Source: Undaria pinnatifida (lineage: Eukaryota; Sar; Phaeophyceae; Laminariales; Alariaceae). From it: a DNA stretch of 64,000 nucleotides. The stretch's first letter is position 1; the number at the start of each line of letters is the position of its first letter. Shown piece by piece: positions 54,011 through 64,000 of the stretch. The translations under genes were made by a program, and so were the position numbers. Location: positions 10,545,129 through 10,609,128 of the forward strand of contig JABAKD010000028.1 of assembly GCA_012845835.1 (NCBI GenBank), read 5' to 3'. The notes under the pieces are model-generated. The model had not been told where the DNA came from and searched no databases. It saw only the letters and a program-made list of their open reading frames with translations.

Positions 54011-54507
54011 TAAACCCTTTAAGGGGACGAATCTGACGGTTGTAGCAAGAAGACACCCCTTCAAACAAGTATGCAGGCATCTTATTGGCCAAACCTAATT
54101 CTACTCATTGGCCAGCCCCACGCCCGAAGTTGCTGGCTAGTGTAGAAGACGCTGCTGCACGGGGTACGGCTCATTGGCAGTGGCCTGTTCTAGCTCAATA
54201 GATCTAGCATCGCTGCTGGCGTCTATCAAAATACGAATAGGGCCCCGATTGGCCAATTTTAATCTACTAGAAGGCGCGGAACGAGTTGCAGGGGCCGCGG
54301 GCATCCACCAAACAGGAGTCGTTTTTATACCGGCGATTGACTGTTTGTATCCCCTACGTCCGGTTCCCGTTATTTATTTGGGTAGGCGTTTTCTACGGGG
54401 AAGGTTTGTCCCCACCCCCCCCCTGCGGAATAGAGCCAGCATCGCTGCTGGTACTGCTGTGTTTATTAGAGATAGACCACGACCACTGAGTTTGCAGTCA
54501 GCGATGG
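54011..54507. other. No supported gene
   Basis: A 134-codon plus frame (54174-54578) crosses two copies of AGCATCGCTGCTGG and runs into a tRNA-like element, so it is not called. Confidence 0.4.
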
Positions 54508-54865
54508 CTGGCCGCATAGCTCAGTGGTTATGCTGTAGCTCAAATGAAAGCACAGTCCGAGGTCGATCTGGCGGCTAAGCCTGGACCTCGGATTTACTCA
54601 AAAGCTATCACCCTTTTAGCCAGCACGTCCCCGAGCAGGCGGGGGATATGGCGCTTCTTCTTCCCCGGGGGTGTGTTTCCGTGATTTCCATCATACAAGA
54701 AGAACGGGAGAGAAGGACGCTGAGGGGATTCGAACCCCGGATTATGTTTTTATTTGAGATTTGCCATAACTATGCAGTCAGCGGAGGTTGTGGACGTTTG
54801 AACCCCGGATTTTATGTTTTTTTTGTTAGAAACACACCATAATCACTGACCTATGCAGTTTGCGA
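54508..54865. repeat. Cluster of three tRNA-like sequences
   Basis: At 54508-54590 (plus) CGCATAGCTCAGTGGTTATG is a full A-box. At 54714-54785 (minus) GGGGTTCGAATCCCC is a perfect T-arm. At 54790-54865 (minus) TGCATAGGTCAGTGATTATG and GGGGTTCAAAC provide A- and B-boxes. All share the ACTGCATAG start, but acceptor stems do not close well. They look like tRNA pseudogenes or a tRNA-derived SINE. Confidence 0.55.
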
Positions 54866-54899
54866 GGGTTGTTCGGATCCCTCCAACGTCCTTCATTCC

Positions 54900-56190
54900 C
54901 ATTCATTGGAAAAACTATCGAGTGTCTTTCGTGCAACATCGACAGCAACCAGGCGGGCGGGATGGTCCGCTGTTAATATATCAGGATGATATTTGTTATT
55001 TCCTTCTGTACACACCGTAGACTCCTGCACTCCTTCGCCAACAGCGGAGTGTACGGCACTTGATTTTGTGGTATAGACCGCCCAACCAGAATTCACAGGC
55101 CCAGATGGGGGACGACACACGTTCATCCCTCCAGCTCTGTTGGAAACCACACACCCCAGCGGTAACAGCAACAAAAAGAGTATGCGGTACCCTCACCGTG
55201 CAAGTTGAGGAAACCACGTCCGTCAAACCCATCCCCGGTGGTTTCGGGGTCCCAACTGCGACGCCTCGCTGAACGGGAACACCGATTGATTGTTCACGTC
55301 GATCAATACTTGGGCTTGCCGCGAAGTATCAGGGTGTCGTGCCCAAAAACCGCCGCAAGAATGTTATGTAGGGCATGTGCTTGTTCAATCAATCTTGCGG
55401 AAACACCCCCGCGACTTCAAAAGAAACCCGAGAACGACGTCATGACCCCCACGCGTACAAAGGAGGGACGCGTCCGATGCCCCGCCGGCGAGAACGGTCG
55501 TGTAGTGGCGCGCCCGCTGCGATGGCCCCTCGCGCAACGTAGGTGTAATGTGCTTTTTGAAGTACATCCACGAGTTCCGCACTCCCATCCAGCGTTACGT
55601 CGATCCTGCTCAGGCCGGGCTTCTCCCACACGGCGAGTGCTGATCACCTGGCGTCTACACAGACGCTGGGCGGATGGCGAAGGTCATGCCCACGCATTTC
55701 CCCCTGATGCGCAACAGAGTCCGAAAGGAAACTTACTCCGAAGACCCATCGCGGTCGTGCCGGACCAGGTAGGCTTTTAACGTGGGCCCACTTAACCACA
55801 CACTCGCGGTTAATGAGCGATTGAATCTCCGTGTCTACGAACTCATTGAAAGACGGCAGCATCCGATCGGCAAATACCGTGCCCGGGAACCGGTCCACGT
55901 CGCAAGGCCGGTCTCAAGGCGGCGCCTGTGTGACTCGATTCGGAAGTTGTGCACGCGCCTCTCGATCGCGCAGGTACGAAAGCAACGTATCGCGGAGCGA
56001 GTGGTCGTCGTGGATGGCATTATTTCAGAACGCAACGTGTTTTCGGATGAAGCCCGGGACAAAGTCGCGATCTCCGACCCCGGCATCCCGTACCGGGGAG
56101 AGCCATGGTAATCAGCGTAACGGGCCGTGCATAGGGTCTCTTGTGACGTCCGGCGGTTTTGGGATATTCTTCGGTTGGAAAACCCCGTCA
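54900..56190 (-). pseudogene. Decayed retroelement, reverse-transcriptase-like
   Basis: Minus-strand frames are broken into three pieces. One (about 55898-55644) reads LPSFNEFVDTEIQSLINREC and later VCVDAR, resembling the N-terminal entry to the RT of Ty3 or DIRS-like elements. A second contains WMYFKKHITPTLREG. Near 55290 the frame reads VLIDVNNQSV, like an RNase H/post-RT strand. Stops and frameshifts separate them. The assignment rests on short motif resemblance. Confidence 0.4.
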
Positions 56191-56317
56191 TTCAGACATG
56201 CCTCCGCCGAAAACCTGTTACCTATTGTAGCACGCGTCAAAATTCGCATCGGACCCAACCGTAATTGTTTGTTTGTTCTACCCAGGCTACGTACGGTACG
56301 GGGGGTGCCGGGTTTTC

Positions 56318-56480
56318 ACCACTCACACGAGCGACTCCGTACGTCGCCTATGAAAAATAATTTTAGACGTTTTGTTTTTGGGCGCAGCGTAGCTTACCAT
56401 TCCATTTGCGGATCGATGTCGGCAAATCATCAAACGGCACAACTGCAAAGGAATAAGAGGGTTACTCACACGAGTGACCC
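56318..56480 (+). mobile_element. Family K MITE-like element, copy K5
   Basis: It runs from CACTCACACGAGCGACTC to TTACTCACACGAGTGACC, with GGGCGCAGCGTAGCTTACCA inside. Confidence 0.7.
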
Positions 56481-56603
56481 CCCGAGCTACAGCAAAAAAA
56501 GGCCCCATAAGTGACCCTCCCTACCGCAGCATGGGGCGTTTGTTTGTTTTCAATTGCCGCTTGTACTCTCCCGATCAACCCGTAGGAGGTTTTAACCTCA
56601 GCG

Positions 56604-56745
56604 ACCTTCTGGACAAGCCGTGGTCACAGGTGCTTTCCCTCCTTGTCCCCCCTTCTTCCGCCCAGTACACACATTGCACGCCTTCATTTTTATCGCGCAT
56701 ACGAAGGGTTTCAGCATTCCCAGTTCTCGATTCTCATCGAAATTA
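56604..56745 (-). mobile_element. SINE family S fragment, S5
   Basis: CTTCTGGACAAGCCGTGGTC, CAGGTG, GCCTTCATTTTTATCGCGCA and TCAGCATTCCCAGTTCTCGA match the 3' body of S1-S3. Confidence 0.65.
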
Positions 56746-56897
56746 TTTCTTTTCGTTCGGCCTTTCGGTTGAGTCTCCATTGAGGAGAAAAGGTTGGTGA
56801 TAAAATGTTTGCGGTCAAAGAGTTGCAACTCCTATCGCAACCCGCCTCCAGCAAGCGTAGAGCGTCAATGTGATGGGCATCTGTTGGTTCTATGGTA

Positions 56898-57184
56898 CTA
56901 TCTACACCCACTAGGTGGCATAGTTACTGTAACCGAGTGGTCTAATAGTGGATAGTCTGTATAACTAACAAGATGTGTACCCTGGGTCTCGTATGTATCC
57001 CGAATCTCGTCACCACTGATCTCCGGAGACCTGCCCTGCACGGGACGAGTATCTAGGAATGCACTGTCATAACCAGTCATCATATAGTCCAGCGCGCACG
57101 CTCAAAAATAATAAAACACGAAGTCGGTGAATTCGAACCCACGACACACACTTGTTGGCTTTACAGCCTGCCGACGACGCCACA
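56898..57184 (-). mobile_element. LTR-A element interior: primer-binding site and short ORF
   Basis: Going minus from the LTR, TGTGGCGTCGTCGGCAGGCT (about 57184-57165) is a primer-binding-like site, followed by a T-arm-like GTGGGTTCGAATTCAC. A 61-codon frame, 57083-56898, starts MMTGYDSAFLDTRPVQG and ends in a stop. It may be a remnant of the element's own protein, but no family is recognised. Confidence 0.5.
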
Positions 57185-57453
57185 TGTAAGGTTAAGGATG
57201 GGGACACAGAGTGCCCCCTGCAGGTCTGCCAATTGAGCAGGTCCTCGGAGAGTACTCACTTTCGTTTCTTTCGTAGAGACTTAGCTTTATTCGATTCCAC
57301 CAGAGCCCCGGATAGCTTCTGAGATCGGAGGCACGTGCCTCCGATCTATTTCCTAACTTTCCCGAATATAAAACGCCAACCTTATTATACGAAACCCATC
57401 CAAATGATCTCATGTTGGGATAATTACAGGCCTTTCGAGGCCGTATCTTTACA
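57185..57453 (-). mobile_element. 5' LTR, family LTR-A
   Basis: On the minus strand it runs TGTAAAGATACGG to CCTTACA and contains the GGAGGCACGTGCCTCC palindrome. It is the only LTR-A copy followed by a primer-binding site. Confidence 0.75.
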
Positions 57454-58114
57454 ACTATGCTATATAACTATCAGCAGGTAAATGAGAAGGGAGAGTGGAG
57501 AAAAAGGGCATACATACAAATATATCGATGCTAAGCCGGGAGAAAGCACATAGATTTTCTTCTTCTTTCTGGTAACGGATATGAGCGGTCGATATTGAAG
57601 ATCATGCTGATGCGCATCGTCGAACGGCTAAAATAGCTATTTGATTATCGTGTTACTAGCGTTTTCTGGCGCAAGATTGGCGCTTTTATCGTACCTGGTA
57701 CCATAGATCGGAAGGGAACAAGTCGTGCGGGCGAAAGCGTTTTTTTTCCACGGTTTTCGCAATTAGGCATATTACTCGGGAGGGGAGGGGGGCCAAAGGC
57801 ATTTTTTTCAACGTTTAGTTCGTTTTTGTATGTTTTGGTTCGTTTGGGCGCGTTTTGGCGCAGCCTGGCGCATTATAGTATTTCCTCGAAAAAGCACGCT
57901 GTGATGTTCAGGCCGCGAGCCTCAGGGGACAGCATATCTTAGCAGCTAAACCACCCGCATCATGGAGTAATCGCGTGCAGGAAGAAACTTCCTCGTCGAC
58001 TGCGAATAAAGTAGCTTGTGCTGTCTCTTTGATGCGCGTAGCTCCCAAGGAAAGCAGTTTGGTGCCAATTCCGGATGCGTATCAACGAAAAATCTATGCC
58101 TGGTAGTGATGTAT
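57454..58114. other. No recognised gene
   Basis: No supported feature. TTTTGGTTCGTTTGGGCGCG-like short repeats lie around 57820-57870. Confidence 0.4.
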
Positions 58115-58480
58115 ATTGGCAAGGGGGCGAGCCCGATCTGGCGACAAAAAAGTTGACGACCTCGGTGTCGTCAGCCGCCTAGAGTCAGCGCGCAGCGATA
58201 CGACGAGTAGGTACTTTGCAGCGCCCGTATCGGGCATGTTTTTCCCGCTACGCAAATGCTGCGTACACAGACCTGGCGGCATAGACAGGCCTGGCCGCGG
58301 GCCCGCGAGAGGGTGCTGGATGCCCCTCGGGATAGTCCACTTCTGCGGGAGCTTCCTCAAGTGGATACAGTAGAGGCGGTCCTGCTTGATCCGCTTCCGA
58401 CGGAAAATCCTCGGGACGAACTTCCCGCGTCTGCCTGCAGCGTTATCCCCGTAATTCCCCCAGAGTTCCAGGATAGATGA
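58115..58480. other. Unassigned open frames on both strands
   Basis: Plus frames of 74-85 codons and a minus frame of 88 codons overlap. GC content is higher than in the flanks and codons look less repetitive. None shows a domain or splice sites, so a decayed retroelement or exon is possible. Confidence 0.2.
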
Positions 58481-59799
58481 CGGGCATGCAAGGAAAACTC
58501 CCCCGTCTTCAGCAGATACCTTTGTCAGCAGAAATCACCCCATCAGCGAATGAACTTGCCGCTGACAATCAGTGTAGATTCCGTCAAGCGGGGGCGCTTT
58601 GGGCTTGGGCCTGCTTCACTCCATACCGACAAATACTTTGCACTACTACTGTAAGTCCGCCTGTTTCTGGCTGCCTGCTGTCGTACATGCCTACCCTTGA
58701 CCCAGACCAACTTGAGAGCATTCTATGGAATTTTCGCGGATGGCCGGTAAATACCTGAATTATATCGGGTGATTGGGATGTTGTGGTGTATCTAGGACTG
58801 CGATCGTGTCAACAGATTAAACAAACCCTGGCGGTCTCGCGCCATGGGGAATCACTATTCACCCGGCACGTGATCTGAATAAAGCTACGAGGTGCTCTTC
58901 TTCCGTCTCCAAGCACACACCCGTGTGTAACCTCAAGAGACCTACTGAATTATCTGACCCCTGCAAGTAGGTAGCCTGTCTCCCCAACCTAATATTATCA
59001 CAGGCCCAAAAGGAGGCGTTTTTTAGGATGCTGGCGGAGGAAGTATTCCTCGAAAAAAAAAAAGATTCGGAGGGATATTCGATCGCGTGCTCTCGATGGA
59101 TGTCGTGCGTGAAGGTTCTGCTAGCTGAGTAACTCTTTCATGGGTCAAACGATACCTGGTTACGAAGTACGGGTTTAATCCACCAAATTATCCAACCCAG
59201 GTTAAAACTTGCGAATCGATCATTAATCCCACTACAGTACAGGTCCCTCCATAGCATCGATATGCGCCAACCGGAAACACCGACACCATGGCGGCAGTCG
59301 GCGCTACTCCCCATACTACCTACCACTTCTGGCTGTTCATATCGTTGCCATGCGATTGCATAGGTGCTATAGCGCGTATTCTGCACTACTGAGCCGGCGC
59401 TATAGAAGGGCAACTACTGTATTCATACCTGGTATAAAATACTTCCGGTCGTTACCGACCGTTACATCATACGGTCATCACATAACCACCCATCGATCAT
59501 GACACTATGAATACGAGCACGATTCAATCAACGCTCCAGAGCTCGTGGCAAACCGAAGACGACCGTACACAATAAAGGCTCGGGCATCCATACATTGATT
59601 CGCCTAGTCTCGATGTGCTCTGCACACACTCGTATATCCCAAGCGGTACGGATTGAAGATGAGAAGCACTGAGGTCACCCGAGGAAGCAGTCTCCACCAA
59701 GGCAGACCACCCCGTTCCCAGAGCGCTAGATCGGGCCCGGTGTCTACCTTGGCCCGTGAAGCGAGATCGTAGTCCCATCCCGTCCACACGTGCCATGGC
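58481..59799. other. No recognised gene
   Basis: Short frames only. A GCCGGCGCTATAGAAGGGC segment (59393) belongs to a dispersed motif also seen at 9145, 36703 and 42955. Confidence 0.4.
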
Positions 59800-59930
59800 A
59801 TCTCCATGCCATGGGCCTTCATGACAGTGCCATGCCTTCATGACAGTGCCATGGCATTGCCATGGGCAGACGGCAGTGCCATGGCAGTTTCCACGGCAGT
59901 GCCGTGCCAATGCCATGGAAACGTAGAATA
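59800..59930. repeat. Palindrome-rich GCCATGGCA repeat
   Basis: Many overlapping copies of TGCCATGGCA and CAGTGCCATGGC occur within 130 bases, giving strong potential for hairpins. Confidence 0.8.
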
Positions 59931-60887
59931 ATGTGCATCGTTGCAACGATGCCATAGAAAACACGGGCCGGACCATCAATTCTTATGCCAACCTCTGCTG
60001 TGTTGCAAAATACCGCATCCCACAGAGACTACTACCGGTAGGCGCAAGCATGCACTCCTCAGCACGAGGAGGCGGGGGAATGCCTTCCAAAAGATTCCTA
60101 TTGGTCGTACGCATCATGGTGATTTCGTGGTTCGTATGCCCCGTCCTAAACCCCCTCCCCTACCTTCACATGCGAGCTATAGAGGAGGGCCCCTTTCTGT
60201 GCGTTGTTCCTCGTGCCCCTCGCAGCCGCCACCACCGTGTTTCGCCTACCTCGATAGTTCAGCACATACATCCGCGCATGTATCCCATGGTTTCGCCTGT
60301 AGTTGCCGGGCATCGCGCTTCAGTCTACAGAGCATAGAGCCCCTGGCACCTTGCACCTGGCATCTGGTGTCCACTTGGTATCATCCGAGGGGGAAGTCAC
60401 ACAGCAACGTAAAACGAAACGTAAAACGTGCGTTGTGCGTTGGATTCGACGAAAAACAGCGGTTCGTTCGTGTTTCCTGCAGCATGCTTTCGGTGACGAG
60501 AGGCTTCTTGGTTGGTGGGGCGCAGGCACGAAGGAAAAACATCCGACGTTGTGATCCGTGCCTGGTACATCAGTAGTATTTTAGATGGGTTCCACAAGGG
60601 CGACAGTGAGATAAACAGGCAAGTAACCAGCATCACGCAGACAACAACAGAGCTATACTTTTTACCCGTTGTGTTTGGTGTTCGGGTGGTGTTCTGTGTT
60701 CTGCGTTCTGTGTTGCTTTTGGATTATTTGGTGCCAATATCTTGTCCCTGTTCCCGTCAGAATATGCCTCCGGCCCTTCTGCTGGAACACCTTTGATAAG
60801 ACACACCCACCCGAAAAGCTACTGCTGGGTGCTGGGAGCGCACAGGTGCATATCTAGTGATTGCGGTGGCCACGCGAGCCGCTACCA
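59931..60887. other. No supported gene; upstream region of 60888
   Basis: Plus frames up to 211 codons (59941-60576) show no domain and have compositions typical of chance. Confidence 0.3.
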
Positions 60888-61313
60888 ATGCTTCGTCCTG
60901 CCTCTCGCTGCGCTCGCAGGCGCTCCTTGACCTGCGCTACGCCGGCGTACCCCCGTCAACCACCAGCATGCCTCAAGACCAGCAGTGGCTTGGTCTGCAC
61001 GTTCCGTATTCAAGAACACGTGCTGACAACAGCAGCAGCAGCATCACCGCCACCACTGCTAGCAGCAGGTGGTGCAGCAAGGCACCCGTTGAGAGCGTCG
61101 CAACTTAGTGCACCACGCCACAGCTCTATTCTGGTTAGTTCGTCCAAGCATGGTCGTCGAGCACTATCGAGCACTAGCGGTGGCGACAAGGAAAAGGGGG
61201 AGGATGAAGGTACGCGGACAGCAGCAGCCAGGGGGGGTGCATCATCGTCGCTTCCCGAGCCGGACGGGGGTACTCCACGTGAGGGGGGAGGCAAGGAGAG
61301 TCCACTGGAGAAG
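60888..61313 (+). CDS. Possible first exon, organelle-targeted protein
   Basis: From ATG at 60888 the frame reads MLRPASRCARRRSLTCATPA, basic and hydroxylated like a mitochondrial presequence. An Ala/Ser-rich stretch and HGRRALSSTSGG follow, then an acidic-charged linker (GGDKEKGEDEGTR). AAG/GTGGGC at 61313 is a possible donor; the frame otherwise stops at 61382. No catalytic domain is present and no later exon was found. A minus-strand frame overlaps (61010-61564) but has less natural composition. Confidence 0.35.
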
Positions 61314-61552
61314 GTGGGCTGCCTGCTGCTTCGTTTCCCGACTGCGGGAGAGAGTTGTGCTTGGAACGGGCCCCCGTCCTGATGGCGTGCACAGGGCTCG
61401 ATAACGTCCTGATCATGATACTTGCGCACACTTGTTCCGACTTGATCTGACAAATTACAAGGCAGTTTTTTTTTTAATAGCCAAACGGTGCTACTCACGC
61501 TACTATTAGTAATGGTATGTCTTGTACTTTGGTTTGAACCGCACAGAGCCCT

Positions 61553-61645
61553 CGGCGCGGACACTGGTTATGCTGGATGTAGATGGGCGCAGATATCAGT
61601 TTGATGCAAGAACACACACGTCACGTTATATACACGCTATACGGG
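61553..61645 (+). repeat. Coding-like duplicated segment (ARTLVMLDVDG)
   Basis: Partner of 24117-24210. It reads ARTLVMLDVDGRRYQFDAR with mostly conservative differences. Confidence 0.4.
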
Positions 61646-61804
61646 GCTACGACGATGTATTAGAGGGGTTTGTCCAGCGAAGTAGACGATGCTTCGGGAA
61701 ATGAGTATTATGTGGCTTCAGTATGCCCGTGCCAAGCCATTTTTTGTATAACAGCATCACTTTTACTCTGCTGCCAGCTCAACTCAGAGGTGTTATCATT
61801 GATC

Positions 61805-61868
61805 ATTGACCATCTGGACAAGCCGTAGTCACAAAGGTGTCTTCCCTTGCCTCGGCACTTGCCTTCAT
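61805..61868 (-). mobile_element. SINE family S fragment, S6
   Basis: TCTGGACAAGCCGTAGTCAC and TTGCCTTCATTTGA match the SINE 3' body, directly beside H3. Confidence 0.5.
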
Positions 61869-61869
61869 T

Positions 61870-62134
61870 TGACTGATTCTACAATAGCCCCCCCCCCAAA
61901 ACCAGCGATTTTCCATTAACGAACGTTTCGGGGCTGCTCGACACAAGGAAGGATACTATTGAAAGAAAAGTGTCCACATATGTTCTCGTGTGTGCAAGGG
62001 TCTACCGGTCGATGGTGTCGGGGAGGGTGTCGAGGGACACCGTATTTTAGGAGATACGACCGGGAGCTGGTTTTGAAACCGGCGATTTCGCTAAAGGAAT
62101 GTTGGGGGGGCTACCGTAGAACGACTCATTTCTA
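61870..62134. mobile_element. Family H MITE with C-run termini, copy H3
   Basis: CTACAATAGCCCCCCC and GGGGGGGCTACCGTAGAACG are inverted ends. The interior matches H1 (GAACGTTTCGGGGCTGCTCG, GGTTTTGAAACCGGCGAT) and lacks a microsatellite. Confidence 0.75.
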
Positions 62135-62759
62135 TCGTTCATAGGGGTCAGCATTCCCACTTTTCAGCTTTTTATGCTCGTCAATTTGCAGTGAAATTTC
62201 ATTTTACCTTTCTCCCATCGGCGTTTCTCTTAAACTGAGCTCTCTCAAATCGTAGCCCCCCCCCGTACACGTTTACAGAGCTTTTCGGTATACTTGACGT
62301 AGCGTATAACCGATAAAAATGACATCACCCAGCACACGCCTACCGGCATACCGTGCACACGTTCTCCTCGTGGGAGGACTTTTCGAGTCGATGTTGAAAA
62401 AATAAAAAAAAAAACACTCCACCTGTGAGATCGAAGATTTCGTCGAAACTCATCGTTGCAAGTTGCAAGGTGTGTGTGATACTCCGATCGCGCGTACTAA
62501 TGGGTGTCTGTTACATACTTCGTACTTGATTACAAAGGGGCACGCGCAACGGAAATATCGTCTTGGAGTAATCTCATGGAGATACTTCCGTATTGCTGCT
62601 GTAGAAGCGTCACTCGGATTTTTCTCTCTCCTCGTTGCCGAGGTAAGCCAGAGCCAGCTTGGACAAATCGCCGAGGGGGTGTGTGATCTTGGCGTTTTGG
62701 ACCAGGTATAATCATGAACATGGCTGTATCGTCGTTAGGTTCTCTTCCTCTTGAGTATT
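62135..62759. other. No supported gene; family D head at 62400-62505
   Basis: The D head shows CACTCCACCTGTGAGATCGA and GTGTGTGATACTCCGATCGC. A mini-exon-like stretch ends in GAG/GTAAGC at 62642, but is too short to call. Confidence 0.5.
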
Positions 62760-63880
62760 CGTACCTGGCAACTTTACACCTTGACCCTGGACTCGTGCGT
62801 TAACACCTTGACCCCGGGCATGTAAGTTACATGCCGGACTTGTACGATACATCTTGGCACCGGGCTTGTACTTTACACCTTGACTACGGGCTTGTACACC
62901 ATACGTTGCATCTTGACCCAGACCTGTACGTATTGGCCCTGGCCTTGCAAGGTATGTTTTGACCCCTTGACCCTTGGGTTTGTTCGTTTCACCTTGCCCC
63001 AGGGCTTGTACGTTACACCTTGGCCCTGGACTTGCACTTGACGCCGGGTGTGTGCATCAGACAGTTATCTTGGGCTTGTAAGTTACACATTGACCCCGCG
63101 CTTGTACGCTACGCCTTGACCTCGGGCTTGTACGTTACGCCTTGACCCCAAGCTTGTACGTTGCACCTTGGTCTTAGGCTTGTACGTTATACCTTCCCCA
63201 GGCTTGTACGTTGCACCTTGACCCCGGCCCTATACGTTCTAACTTGAACCTGGACGTGCATGTTACACCGTAGCCCTGGCCTTGTACGTTACACCTTTCT
63301 CTCCAGGCCTTGACCCTTGGCTTGTACATTCGAACATGTTTAAAAATATTTTAGGTCTGATGATGATGTCTTCAAGTCGTGCAACGATTACTGTGTTCAG
63401 ATCGTCTGACGATGATCATTGTCCTTCCCGAGCACAGCAGAGCTGCGGTTAACAGCTTGGGAAGCACTGATGATGCGGAGAGTAGATAGTTGTGTGATGT
63501 GTTGAAGTGGCACTCGGGGGTCAAGGTAAGTTTTTTTCCCGATGAACTGAGACTTGAATCCCAACACCTCAACCCCAGGCTTGTGTGCGTAACGCCTTGA
63601 CCCTGGGCATGTAAACATATATTTACCTTGACCCCATGTCCGGTAGACCTTGACGCCGGACTTGGACGTTGCACCTTGACCCCGGGCTTATAAGTTACAC
63701 CTTGACCCCGGGCTTGTACGTTACACCTTGACCCCGGGCTCGTACGTTACTCCTTGACCCCGGGCTTGCCCGCTCCACCTTGACCCCGGGCTTGTATGTT
63801 ACCCGTTGACCCTGGGCTTGTACGTAACACGTTGACCCTGATCTTGCACGTTACACCTTGACCCCGGGCTTGTTGATAGG
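62760..63880 (+). repeat. Minisatellite with a 26 bp CTTGACCCCGGGCTTGTACG unit
   Basis: Roughly 35 units of CCCCGGGCTTGTACGTTACA plus CCTTGA occur over 1.1 kb. They are diverged on the left and near-uniform at 63650-63860, with a non-repeat interruption at about 63325-63560. Confidence 0.95.
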
Positions 63881-64000
63881 ATCCGAGAGCCTTGCTGGGG
63901 CAAGCCCGGCGCCTCCTTGACCTGGCGCGGCCGGAGAGCGCTCTGATCGGCGGGGCGATGGGGCTCCTGCTTGGCACAACTGCGATATCGCTGGCGGTGC
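63881..64000. other. GC-rich window end
   Basis: GC-rich unique sequence after the minisatellite. It could be the edge of another gene, but too little is present to say. Confidence 0.3.

Noticed and set aside
56920-56965. CCGAGTGGTCTAA, resembling a tRNA-Leu/Ser D-arm
   Set aside because: No anticodon arm, T-arm or acceptor follows, and the stretch overlaps the open frame of the LTR-A interior on the other strand.
61010-61564. 184-codon minus-strand frame
   Set aside because: It overlaps the more natural plus-strand leader-like exon and is dominated by Ser/Pro/Ala from the opposite strand's codons.
1-64000. Integrated viral genes, resistance islands or toxin genes
   Set aside because: No capsid, polymerase, terminase or toxin-like domains were recognised anywhere; the only pol-like traces are retrotransposon remnants.

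Overview
The window is nuclear DNA from a gene-poor, repeat-rich eukaryote. It has spliced genes with GT-AG introns, LTR retroelements, SINEs with poly(A) tails, several MITE-like families, long microsatellites and many runs of G or C. There are no bacterial operons, rRNA genes or CRISPR arrays. The best guess at source is a photosynthetic stramenopile of brown-algal type. This rests on the style of the ankyrin-repeat protein (glycine-rich linker, then a C-terminal W-x-R-x(4)-VLC segment), on proline-rich secreted proteins and on long introns. It is inference, not proof.

Coding layout. (1) 2985-3980, minus: the end of a Ty3/gypsy-type polyprotein (integrase C-terminus plus chromodomain). (2) 15369-30653, minus: a CaMK/CDPK-like protein kinase split into five exons that join in phase 0. 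A 10.9 kb stretch separates exon 1 from exon 2. The encoded kinase lacks the glycine loop and has GFD in place of DFG. Decayed second copies of exons 1-4 lie between the live exons. (3) 34916-36218, minus: ankyrin-repeat protein, first exon. (4) 39093-40385, plus: proline-rich, probably secreted 430-residue protein with a beta-sandwich-like region and a repeated tail. (5) 50393-52317, plus: the last two exons of a SAM-dependent methyltransferase. (6) 60888-61313, plus: a possible first exon with an organelle-targeting leader. Weak exon candidates lie at 13106-13255, 38358-38447 and 42975-43230, and a decayed reverse-transcriptase-like element at 54900-56190.

The rest is repeats, and most fall into families named here: E (about 150 bp with a G-run at one end, nine copies), F (GGGTC/GACCC pentamer blocks), D (a 230 bp head with a G-rich body, about 690 bp when full), H (TIRs carrying C-runs), K (palindromic CACTCGCGCGAGTG ends), P (90 bp TTAA-flanked piggyBac-like MITE), I (host repeat of P), S (tRNA-headed SINE), LTR-A (about 270 bp), TRIM-B (about 90 bp LTRs) and LTR-C (140-330 bp). 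Tandem arrays dominate 7.8-10.8 kb, 42.0-42.3 kb, 48.1-48.5 kb and 62.8-63.9 kb.

The least ordinary signals are the kinase with its interleaved ghost exons, and the repeated placement of family E just upstream of exon starts, where its C-run could serve as a polypyrimidine tract. Two mobile families can be dated structurally because an unoccupied copy of the insertion site is present in the same window.
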